NCBI RefSeq assembly: GCF_002812705.1
Contig: NZ_CP025030.1
Location: 5,518,001 to 5,582,000 of the forward strand
DNA length: 64,000 bases
From: Achromobacter spanius
GTDB lineage: Bacteria; Pseudomonadota; Gammaproteobacteria; Burkholderiales; Burkholderiaceae_B
Reading direction: 5' to 3'
In this document: one piece after another, positions 33,880 to 40,851 of the stretch
How positions within the stretch are numbered: the stretch's first letter is position 1
How the letters are laid out: the number at the start of each line of letters is the position of its first letter
Made by a program: the position numbers and the translations under genes
The notes under the pieces: model-generated
The model's input: only the letters and a program-made list of their open reading frames with translations
What the model was told of the DNA's origin: nothing
The model's database searches: none

Positions 33880-35076
33880 CTAGATGGCGCCAAGCTGCCT
33901 TAGCGCCGTGATTTCCTCGTGCGACAGCCCCAGCCTGGCGCGCAACACCTCGTCGGTATGCTCGCCCAGCAAAGGAGGCCGTTCGACCTGAGGATCTTCA
34001 TAACCCTCGAACTTGAAGGGCACCGGCACCGCGCCAAAGCGGCCGATGCGAGGATGCTCATAGCTTGCGACCATGCCACGCGCGAGCACGTGCTCGTTAT
34101 TGAGAATTTCGCCAACATCAAGAATCGGCCCGGCCGGCACACCGGCCGCATCGCAACGGCGGCAAAGCTCATCGCGGTCCAGCTTGGCCACCGCGCCCTG
34201 CAATCCGGCCATGACTTCCTCACGCCGGGCCACGCGCACCGCGTTGCGGGCCAGCTCCTCATCGGCGCTCCATTGAGGGAGGTCGAGCAGGTCGCACAGC
34301 GGTTTCCAGTGTTGATCGCTGCCGGTGATCTGCACCCATTTGCCATCGCGGCATTCAAACGCGGCCGACGGCACGCGCCCGGGATGTTCCGTGCCCATGC
34401 GCGGCGGTACTTCACCCAAGGCGAAATAGCGCGCGGCGGCCAGCGACAGCAGGCCGACCTGACCGTCCAGCATGGAGAAATCGACATGGCAGCCGCGCCC
34501 GCTACGCTCACGGCCGACCAGGGCCGACAAAATGCCTATCGCCGCCCACAGGCCCGAGGTCAGGTCAGCCACCGGCAACCCGGGCTTCACCGGTCCGCGA
34601 CCGCGCTCGCCGGTCAAACTCATGATGCCGCCCATGGCCTGGAAAACGGTGTCATAGCCCTTACGCGCCGCATACGGCCCGGTCATGCCAAAGCCGGTGC
34701 ACGAGAAGTAAATCAGCTCGTTGTTCTCGGGCGCGATGTGCGCTTTGTCCAGGCCATAGCGCGCCAGAGTGCCCACCGGAAAATTCTCGACCACCACATC
34801 GACGTCCTGCGCCAGCCGGCGTATCAAGTCCTGACCCTCGGGCTTGCGGAAATTGACCGTGATGGATTGCTTGCTGCGATTGAAGGCAAGGTAATAGGCC
34901 GACTCATCGCCGCCCTCGCCATGCACCTTCGGTTCAAATCCGCGCGTCTCGTCGCCGCCTTCGGGTTGCTCGACCTTGATCACCGTGGCGCCCAGTTCGG
35001 CCAATATCATCGATGCGAAGGGGCAGGCCAGCACCCGCGAAAGGTCCAGGATGGTGACGCCATCAAGCGGCTTCAT
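33880..35076 (-). CDS. CaiB/BaiF family CoA transferase
   Basis: A 398-residue class III CoA transferase, which moves CoA from one acyl-CoA to a free acid through an enzyme-bound anhydride. It opens MKPLDGVTILDLSRVLACPF, with ELGATVIKVEQPEGGDETRG next; the catalytic aspartate is expected in CHVDFSMLDGQVGLLSLA or the segment just before it. The C-terminal half has the family's LGEHTDEVLRARLGLS ending. Its ATG overlaps the upstream crotonase stop (35073-35076). Acid substrate unknown. Confidence 0.92.
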   Translation of the reverse strand: MKPLDGVTILDLSRVLACPFASMILAELGATVIKVEQPEGGDETRGFEPKVHGEGGDESAYYLAFNRSKQSITVNFRKPEGQDLIRRLAQDVDVVVENFPVGTLARYGLDKAHIAPENNELIYFSCTGFGMTGPYAARKGYDTVFQAMGGIMSLTGERGRGPVKPGLPVADLTSGLWAAIGILSALVGRERSGRGCHVDFSMLDGQVGLLSLAAARYFALGEVPPRMGTEHPGRVPSAAFECRDGKWVQITGSDQHWKPLCDLLDLPQWSADEELARNAVRVARREEVMAGLQGAVAKLDRDELCRRCDAAGVPAGPILDVGEILNNEHVLARGMVASYEHPRIGRFGAVPVPFKFEGYEDPQVERPPLLGEHTDEVLRARLGLSHEEITALRQLGAI

Positions 35077-35807
35077 CGCGCCGCCCCTTGTCGAAAGCCG
35101 CGCATGATGACGTTCGCATCGCGTCCCACGCCCAGCGCCTCTTCCAGCGCAAGATCCGCGCAGCGATGGAAGGCGCGCTTGGTGAGACCCATGGCGGCCG
35201 GATCCCAGCCGGCGACACGCTCGGCCAGCTCCAGCGCTTGCGGCAAGACGTCGGCGGCCGGCACGGCCCGATTCGCCAAGCCCAAGGCCAGCGCGCGATG
35301 GCCGTCGATGGCCTCGGCCATGGCGACCAGCTCGAACGCCTGCTTGCGGCCCAATTGCCTGACCAAATTGGCCATCACCACTGCGGCCACGATGCCGTGA
35401 CGCAATTCTGGATAGCCAAAGCGCGCATCCTCGGCCATGACCACCATGTCACACGCCAGCGCCAGGCCGGCGCCGCCGCCCAGCGCATTGCCATGCACCG
35501 CGCCGATCACAGGCTTGCTCATGCGCGAGAAAACCAGATGCAGGTCGGTAGTCAGGCTGGCGCGTGCCAGCACGGCCTCGGGATGTTCAGGCGTCAGCGC
35601 CGAAAATTCTGTCGTATCCGCGCCAGCGCAGAACGACTTGCCATTGCCGGTCAGCACCACGGCGCGCACCGACGGGTCTTGATCAGCCTCGCGCAGACTG
35701 GCCAGCAAGCCGGTCGTCAAGGCGGTGTTCAAGGCATTGTGCTTTTCCGGGCGGTTCAGCCGCAGCACGCGCACCGCGCCCTGATTTTCAATCATCAATT
35801 CAACCAT
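35073..35807 (-). CDS. Enoyl-CoA hydratase/isomerase (crotonase)
   Basis: A 244-residue crotonase: RLNRPEKHNALNTAL at the N-terminus, oxyanion-hole segments GKSFCAGADTTEF and AVHGNALGGGAGLALACD, and a Glu in ARFGYPELRHGIVAA. The second catalytic acid position is Ala rather than Glu, so simple hydration is not assured and it may be an isomerase- or lyase-type member. First gene of the crotonase-CaiB-Bug transcript; a MarR-type palindrome lies 18 bp before the start. Confidence 0.9.
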   Translation of the reverse strand: MVELMIENQGAVRVLRLNRPEKHNALNTALTTGLLASLREADQDPSVRAVVLTGNGKSFCAGADTTEFSALTPEHPEAVLARASLTTDLHLVFSRMSKPVIGAVHGNALGGGAGLALACDMVVMAEDARFGYPELRHGIVAAVVMANLVRQLGRKQAFELVAMAEAIDGHRALALGLANRAVPAADVLPQALELAERVAGWDPAAMGLTKRAFHRCADLALEEALGVGRDANVIMRGFRQGAAR

Positions 35808-35824
35808 GTCTTGACCTCTATTTA

Positions 35825-35839
35825 ATTGATTTAATCAAC
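35825..35839. promoter_or_regulatory. Palindrome ATTGATT-T-AATCAAC, candidate MarR operator 2
   Basis: Same site as 31691-31705 with one arm mismatch; it lies 18-32 bp before the crotonase ATG at 35807 and between that gene and marR. Confidence 0.7.
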
Positions 35840-35880
35840 TGTATGAGCAAAAGAAAGCCTGTCACCGACAGGCTGTCGCC

Positions 35881-36408
35881 TTAGCGCGGCTGCACGCCGC
35901 GGCCGCGGCGTGTCGGCACTTCGGCCTTCAAGTCATTAAGCATATCCAGCATGTGCGATGTCATCTTGTCCAAGGCGCGTTCCAGCACCTCGCGCTCGTC
36001 TTCGCTCAGCACGGCCAACATCTCCTCGTTACGCTCAACGGCGGCCGGAAATATCTCTTGGTAGAGTTTTTTTCCAGCGCGCGTCAGGTCCAGGCTGACG
36101 CCGCGCGCATCCTGGGCGTCGGCGCTGCGCTTGATCAAGCCGCGCTCGATCAGGTCGGACACCGTACGGCTGGCCTGGCTTTTGTCGATATTGGCTTCAC
36201 GTGCCAGCGCGTTCAAAGACATATCGGGCGCCGCACCCAGCAAGGCCAGGATCCGCCACTCACGCGGGCCCACGCCGTAGCGGCTTTCGTTCAGACCCGC
36301 GGCAATGCGGCTGGACACATAGGCCAGCCGGTTCAAGCGGTAGGAGAACAGCTCCTTGAGCGTGGCGGGCGGGGCGCGGCGGGGGGAAAGCTTGCTTCTG
36401 GTTGCCAT
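35881..36408 (-). CDS. MarR family transcriptional regulator
   Basis: A 175-residue MarR-type winged-helix repressor. YGVGPREWRILALLGAAPDM leads into the recognition region LAREANIDKSQASRTVSDLI, followed by the wing KRSADAQDARGVSLDLTRAG and a C-terminal dimerisation helix. Start MATRSKL at ATG 36408 follows AAGAGA. It lies between the HMG-CoA-lyase-like gene and the crotonase gene and is the best candidate to bind the palindromes at 31691, 35825 and 39841. MarR proteins commonly sense acyl-CoA or aromatic-CoA pathway intermediates. Confidence 0.9.
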   Translation of the reverse strand: MATRSKLSPRRAPPATLKELFSYRLNRLAYVSSRIAAGLNESRYGVGPREWRILALLGAAPDMSLNALAREANIDKSQASRTVSDLIERGLIKRSADAQDARGVSLDLTRAGKKLYQEIFPAAVERNEEMLAVLSEDEREVLERALDKMTSHMLDMLNDLKAEVPTRRGRGVQPR

Positions 36409-36460
36409 GGAATTCTCTTGGAGCGGTTGCGGTGACGAGGGCATGATATACAAACGCCGC

Positions 36461-37396
36461 TCAGGCGCCGGCCCTGATCAGCGGATGGAAGCCGCTGTCA
36501 GCCACGCGGCTGTGCAGATCGCGCCCCAACACCTCGCGGCAGCGCTGCGATACGGCGGCCAGCCCGTCCAGGTCCAGACCGGTGCGCACGCCCATGGATT
36601 CAAACAGACTGACCAGGTCTTCGGTTGCCACATTGCCGGTATGGCCGCCGCCATACTTGACCTTGGCCGGATGGCCGCCCACGCCGCCGACGGCGCAGTC
36701 AAACCAGCGCACACCGGCGTCCAAGGCGGCCACATAATTCACCAGGCCGGTTGCGCGGGTGTCATGAAAATGGGCCACCAGCGTGAGCTGCGGCAATTCA
36801 CGTTGCAACGCGCCATACAGCTCGCGCACCGCCTGCGGCGTGGCCATGCCGGTGGTGTCGCCCAAGGTGACGATGTCCACACCCAGCGCCGCATAGCGCT
36901 CGGCGTCGCGCAGCACGCTATCGGCCGATACCGCGCCCTCGAAGGGGCAACCAAACGCCACCGAAATCGTGCCTATCATGCGGAAATGGTCACGGCCCAG
37001 GCTGGCCATCTCGGCGATGTTGCCCCATTGATCAGCGCGACTGCGCTTCAGATTGCGCTCGGAGTGCGACTCGCTGGCCGAGACCAGCAGGCTGATCTCA
37101 TTGGCGCCGTGGCCTTGCTCCAGATCAGCCAGCGCCCGCTGCACGGCGCGCGCATTGGCGCAGGTTGCCTTGTACCAGACGCCGTCCCGACGCGGTAGCG
37201 CCGCCAGCATGTCGCTCGCATCGGCAAACTGCGGCACCACCTTGGGATTGGAATACGAGGTGGCCTCCACCCGCTCAAAACCCAGCGCCGCAAACGCGTC
37301 GACCAGTTCGATCTTGATGTCGGTCGCAATGAAGTCCGGCTCATGCTGCAAGCCGTCACGCGCAAAACATTCGCACAGCACCACATCGCGCGTCAT
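36461..37396 (-). CDS. Hydroxymethylglutaryl-CoA lyase family protein lacking the signature cysteine
   Basis: A 311-residue HMGL-like TIM barrel. Metal ligands appear in ECFARDGLQHE (Asp), VAHFHDTRATGLVNYVAA (two His) and TGNVATEDL (Asn). Authentic HMG-CoA lyases carry an essential Cys in GLGGCP; here that stretch is GVGGHPAKVKYGGGHTGN, with His instead. It may cleave a different 3-hydroxyacyl-CoA or aldol substrate. It overlaps the acyl-CoA ligase stop by 4 bp, so hydratase, ligase and lyase are one translational unit. Confidence 0.88.
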   Translation of the reverse strand: MTRDVVLCECFARDGLQHEPDFIATDIKIELVDAFAALGFERVEATSYSNPKVVPQFADASDMLAALPRRDGVWYKATCANARAVQRALADLEQGHGANEISLLVSASESHSERNLKRSRADQWGNIAEMASLGRDHFRMIGTISVAFGCPFEGAVSADSVLRDAERYAALGVDIVTLGDTTGMATPQAVRELYGALQRELPQLTLVAHFHDTRATGLVNYVAALDAGVRWFDCAVGGVGGHPAKVKYGGGHTGNVATEDLVSLFESMGVRTGLDLDGLAAVSQRCREVLGRDLHSRVADSGFHPLIRAGA

Positions 37397-39012
37397 GCTT
37401 TTTCCTCCAGGCCAAACAGGCGGATCGCATGGGCGCGCAACTTGATCTTCTGCACCTTGGAGCTACCCGTCATGCCTATGTTCTCGAAGGTATCGACGAT
37501 TTCCATATAGCGCGGCACCTTGAAATTGGCGCAACGGCCTTTGCACCAGGCGATCAACTCGGCAGTCTCGGCCTGCTGGTCTTCTCGCAAGAGCACAAAG
37601 GCGGCCGGCACTTCGCCCAGACGGGCATCGGGCACCCCCACCACCTGGGCCATGCGCACGGCCGGATGACCATGCAAGACCTCTTCAACCTCGGCCGGCG
37701 CCACGTTCTCTCCACCGACCCGGAACATATCCTTCAGGCGGCCCACCATGCGCAAACGGCCCTCGGCATTCATCTCGCCCAGGTCGCCCGTGCTGAGCCA
37801 GCCATCCTCGCTCAAGGCGCGCGCAGTGGCCTCGGGCATCTTGTAGTAGCCCTTCATCACGCTCCAGCCACGGGCCTGGATCTCGCCCTGCCCGCCCGGT
37901 GCGACCACCGCGCCGGTGGCCGGATCGACCAGGCGGATTTCCATGCCGGGATGGGGCAAGGCCCAACCGTGGGCGCGCAATGAAAACTCATCGTTCCAGG
38001 ACGACATGACGATATTGGGCGAGGCTTCGGATTGCCCATAGGCATTGCACACCGAGGGCACGCCCATCACATCGCGGATCTTCTGCATCACCTCGGGGCC
38101 AGCGGCAGCCCAACCGCCTCGCAAATGAATCCGCTGGCGGTCAAAATCGGGATGGCCCATCAGCATCAAAAAGATCGTGTCGTTGCCCGAGGTCAGCGTG
38201 CAGCGCTCTTCATCCAACATGCGCAAGGTCTGGCCCACATCGAAATTCGGCAAGGTCAGCAGGCAGCACCCCGTCACCAGACTGACCAGAATGGACAGCG
38301 TGGTGCCCGCCACGTGGAAATAAGGCCGGATACTGAAATAGCGGTCTTCCGGCTGCACGCCCATGCGCTGCGCCACGGCTGCGGCATTGCCCAGCATATT
38401 GGCGTGGCTGAGCATGACGCCCTTGGGGAACGAAGTCGTGCCCGAGGTGTATTGGATCAGGAGCACATCATCGCTTGCGACGGCTTGCAGGGCTGCATCA
38501 AAGCCTGCCGCGTCGGCACGATCCGCGCCTTCGATAAAGTCTGCCCACGAGGTCGTGCCCGGCAGGCTGCGATCACCCAGCACCACTACTTTTTCCAATA
38601 CCGGCAGCGCCGCGCCGGGCAGACGCTGAGTCAGGGCCGGCTCTACCCGTTGCAGCAGATCCAGAAAGTCTATGCCCAGAAAGGTGTCGGCCGTCAGCAG
38701 CAGCTTGACGTCAGCCTGTTGCAGGCAAAAGGCCAGCTCTTCCGTCTTGAACCGGGTATTGACCGGCACCGTCACCGCGCCGATCAAGGCGCAGGCGTAG
38801 AACAACTGCAACCAGTCGCCGCCATTGCCAAGAAAGATGCCGACATGGTCATCACGGCGCACACCGGCCGCATACAGCGCCCGCGCGCGTAGCCGGGCGC
38901 CGGCCGCAAGCTCATTCCAGCTCAAACGTTCCCCCGGGGCGACAAAGGCCTCTTCAGGGCCACGTGCCGCCACCGTCTGCGCCAAACCGGCAGCCAGAGT
39001 CATCGCCTTCAT
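37393..39012 (-). CDS. AMP-forming acyl-CoA ligase
   Basis: A 539-residue ANL-family ligase that adenylates an acid and transfers it to CoA. The P-loop-like core is LIQYTSGTTSFPKGVMLSH, the A5 region NAYGQSEASPN, the hinge STGDLG then GRLKDMFRVGGENVAPAEVE, and the C-terminal catalytic Lys lies in GSSKVQKIKL. Features resemble medium-chain or hydroxycinnamate-type ligases, but the substrate cannot be read from sequence. ATG 39012 overlaps the preceding crotonase stop as ATGA. Confidence 0.92.
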   Translation of the reverse strand: MKAMTLAAGLAQTVAARGPEEAFVAPGERLSWNELAAGARLRARALYAAGVRRDDHVGIFLGNGGDWLQLFYACALIGAVTVPVNTRFKTEELAFCLQQADVKLLLTADTFLGIDFLDLLQRVEPALTQRLPGAALPVLEKVVVLGDRSLPGTTSWADFIEGADRADAAGFDAALQAVASDDVLLIQYTSGTTSFPKGVMLSHANMLGNAAAVAQRMGVQPEDRYFSIRPYFHVAGTTLSILVSLVTGCCLLTLPNFDVGQTLRMLDEERCTLTSGNDTIFLMLMGHPDFDRQRIHLRGGWAAAGPEVMQKIRDVMGVPSVCNAYGQSEASPNIVMSSWNDEFSLRAHGWALPHPGMEIRLVDPATGAVVAPGGQGEIQARGWSVMKGYYKMPEATARALSEDGWLSTGDLGEMNAEGRLRMVGRLKDMFRVGGENVAPAEVEEVLHGHPAVRMAQVVGVPDARLGEVPAAFVLLREDQQAETAELIAWCKGRCANFKVPRYMEIVDTFENIGMTGSSKVQKIKLRAHAIRLFGLEEKA

Positions 39013-39770
39013 GCCTGGGGCTCCTTGCCAAAGCCGGCGATGGCGCCTTGCCAATCCGTGCCACGCAGGTTTTCTTCGATGGCCAACAGTTCAATGGCCA
39101 TCGCGCCTTCGCGCGTGGTGGCCAGGCCTTGATCGATGCTGCGTTTGGTCAGACGCATGGTCAAAGGCTGGGCACGGGCCATCGCGGCCGCCATGGCTTG
39201 CGCCTCCTGGCGCAGCGCATCGGGCGCATACACATGGTTGACCAGACCGATCTCGCGCGCCTCGGCGGCGTCGAAGCGGCGGCCGGTAAACAACAGCTCT
39301 TTGGCCATGCGAGCGCCAGCAATACGCGGCAAACGCTGCGTTGCGCCGACCGTGCCCCACCCCACTTCGGGATAGCAGAACACGGCCTCGGTGGAGGCCA
39401 GCACGAAGTCGCAGGCGCCGGCGATTTCGCAACCAGACCCAAAGGCCGGACCATGCACCACCGCCACCACGGGTTGCGGCAGGCGCTCAATGGCGGCATA
39501 GGCGGCAAAGCCCTGAACCCGGCGCGCCGTCAGCTCCTGATGGTTCATGGTTTTGCGTTCCTTGAGATCGGCGCCAGCGCAAAAGGCGGGGCCGTTGCCC
39601 ATGATCAGCGCCACGTGCACGCCGGGGTCGGCCGCAATCGCCTCCATGACCTGCACCAACTCCGCGCACATCTGCGAACTGAGCGCGTTACGGCTCTCGG
39701 GCCGATTCAACGTCACCGTGGCAACACGGTCCTGCACCTCAAACAGAATCGTGTGATAAGTCCGGGTCAT
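39009..39770 (-). CDS. Enoyl-CoA hydratase/isomerase (crotonase)
   Basis: A 253-residue crotonase: TLNRPESRNALSSQMCAELV, oxyanion-hole segments GPAFCAGADLKERKTM and VVHGPAFGSGCEIAGACDF, and Glu in AVFCYPEVGWGTVGATQRLP, with Gly at the second acid position. AGGAG sits 5 bases before ATG 39770; an earlier in-frame ATG 30 bases upstream has no such site. First gene of the crotonase-ligase-lyase transcript, with a MarR-type palindrome about 70 bp upstream. Confidence 0.9.
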   Translation of the reverse strand: MTRTYHTILFEVQDRVATVTLNRPESRNALSSQMCAELVQVMEAIAADPGVHVALIMGNGPAFCAGADLKERKTMNHQELTARRVQGFAAYAAIERLPQPVVAVVHGPAFGSGCEIAGACDFVLASTEAVFCYPEVGWGTVGATQRLPRIAGARMAKELLFTGRRFDAAEAREIGLVNHVYAPDALRQEAQAMAAAMARAQPLTMRLTKRSIDQGLATTREGAMAIELLAIEENLRGTDWQGAIAGFGKEPQA

Positions 39771-39840
39771 GCCTGCTCCTGAATGTTCGGTTCTTGTCAC
39801 CGCGAGAAGCTGCGGCCGTGGATCGACTATATGCCTTTTA

Positions 39841-39855
39841 GTTGATTTAATCCAC
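39841..39855. promoter_or_regulatory. Palindrome GTTGATT-T-AATCCAC, candidate MarR operator 3
   Basis: Same site as 31691-31705 with one arm mismatch (AATCCAC for AATCAAC), 71 bp before the crotonase ATG at 39770. Confidence 0.65.
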
Positions 39856-39964
39856 TATTTATTCGAGCGCTGTGACGGCCTCGGATTGAGCGGATGTATC
39901 GTTCTTTTTCTGCGGTGTTGGGGCTGGAGAGCCTGGCCCCGAATGCGCCCGTGGCTTCAGGCGG

Positions 39965-40085
39965 TCAGCGCAACATGTCGTCCAGCCCTCCGCTGGAGTC
40001 TTGAACCCCAACGTCTTTCTGAGGCGGGCGTTCAGCTTGGCGATGGCTTCGTCCAGGTTGCGAGGCGCATAGATTGCCAGCCTGG
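39965..40085 (-). mobile_element. IS30-family transposase C-terminal fragment
   Basis: On the minus strand a stretch reads NLDEAIAKLNARLRKTLGFK followed by TPAEGW, matching the conserved C-terminal end of IS30-type transposases (LNxRPRKTLGFxTPAE). The catalytic DDE region and terminal repeats are absent. The frame then drifts into nonsense. It abuts the gene at 40116 and marks past insertion beside a duplicated locus. Confidence 0.55.
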
Positions 40086-40115
40086 GAATGGCGGAACGTT
40101 CGCTGGGTTATCAGC

Positions 40116-40658
40116 TCATTTCGTCTTCGCGCGCACGGCGTTGCAATCGAGTTCCAGCACCACCTTTCCCGTTCCTTTTTCTGTCACCTTGGACGCCAAC
40201 TGGAGGTCTTTAGGGTTGCCGCGATCTTTGCAGGCTTCGTAGGCGTAGCCTTCCGCCAACGCGAGATTTGCCCCAGGATCGGAACCGTGCCCGTGCATCC
40301 ATCTACCGAAGGGATCCTTCCTGGAAACCTCGTAGGTCGTAGCACTGGAAGATGCGACTGCCTGAGGCTGGCCCTTCTTTTTCTTGGCGCGCTCCGCCTC
40401 GCAGTCCAGATCCACAATCACCTTTCCCGTCGCCTTTTCCGTCACTTTCGCCGCACGGTTCCAAAGTTTGGGGTTGCCGCGATCCAGGCAAGCGCGTTGC
40501 GCGGCTCCTTCAGCAGCGTAAAGCTCCGTACCCGGTTGATTCGCCGCAGGGCCCTTCCACACGCCCGCAGGATCCTGCCAGGTGGCGATGTATTGGGCTG
40601 AGACCGGACCCGTCAGCATCATCCCCATGATGCCCGCACCGCATAGCCATCTCTTCAT
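40116..40658 (-). CDS. Secreted protein with two internal repeats, unknown function
   Basis: A 180-residue protein with a signal peptide (MKRWLCGAGIMGMMLTGPVS, cleavage near AQ). The mature part is two homologous units of about 86 residues joined by a Lys- and Ser-rich linker: unit one has CLDRGNPKLWNRAAKVTEKA and TGKVIVDLDCEAERAK, unit two has CKDRGNPKDLQLASKVTEKG and TGKVVLELDCNAVRAK. Each unit has two cysteines, probably disulfide-bonded. Its 5' end and promoter are duplicated at 31350-31539. I do not recognise the family. Confidence 0.75.
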   Translation of the reverse strand: MKRWLCGAGIMGMMLTGPVSAQYIATWQDPAGVWKGPAANQPGTELYAAEGAAQRACLDRGNPKLWNRAAKVTEKATGKVIVDLDCEAERAKKKKGQPQAVASSSATTYEVSRKDPFGRWMHGHGSDPGANLALAEGYAYEACKDRGNPKDLQLASKVTEKGTGKVVLELDCNAVRAKTK

Positions 40659-40759
40659 GACGATCCCCTCGGTTCTTTTTCGAACAAATAGGGTAGTCGC
40701 GGAAGCGGTCTAAGTAACTCCACCGAAAAGGGTAATCCCTGCCGCTTCGTGGGTATCGG
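40570..40759. repeat. Dispersed 190-bp repeat, copy B
   Basis: Partner of 31350-31539, covering the 5' end of the repeat-protein gene and its upstream region. Shared non-coding bases include AGCGGTCTAAGTAACTCCAC, identical in both copies and a good place to look for a common promoter or regulator site. Confidence 0.85.
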
Positions 40760-40851
40760 GAGGGGGCAGGCTGAACAATGCGCCATGGCAAGCAGGACTT
40801 TGAAAAGCCACACCAAGGGGACTCCCCTTGGATGCGGCGGGTGATAACGGC

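Larger units (their letters stand above)
39771..40115. other. Intergenic region with promoter and IS fragment
   Basis: The left part (39771-39860) holds the promoter region and MarR-type palindrome of the crotonase operon. The right part (39965-40085) holds a transposase remnant. The middle shows nothing I can support. Confidence 0.6.

Noticed and set aside
39965..40085. Intact IS30 element
   Set aside because: Only about 40 codons of the transposase C-terminus remain, with no catalytic region or terminal inverted repeats.
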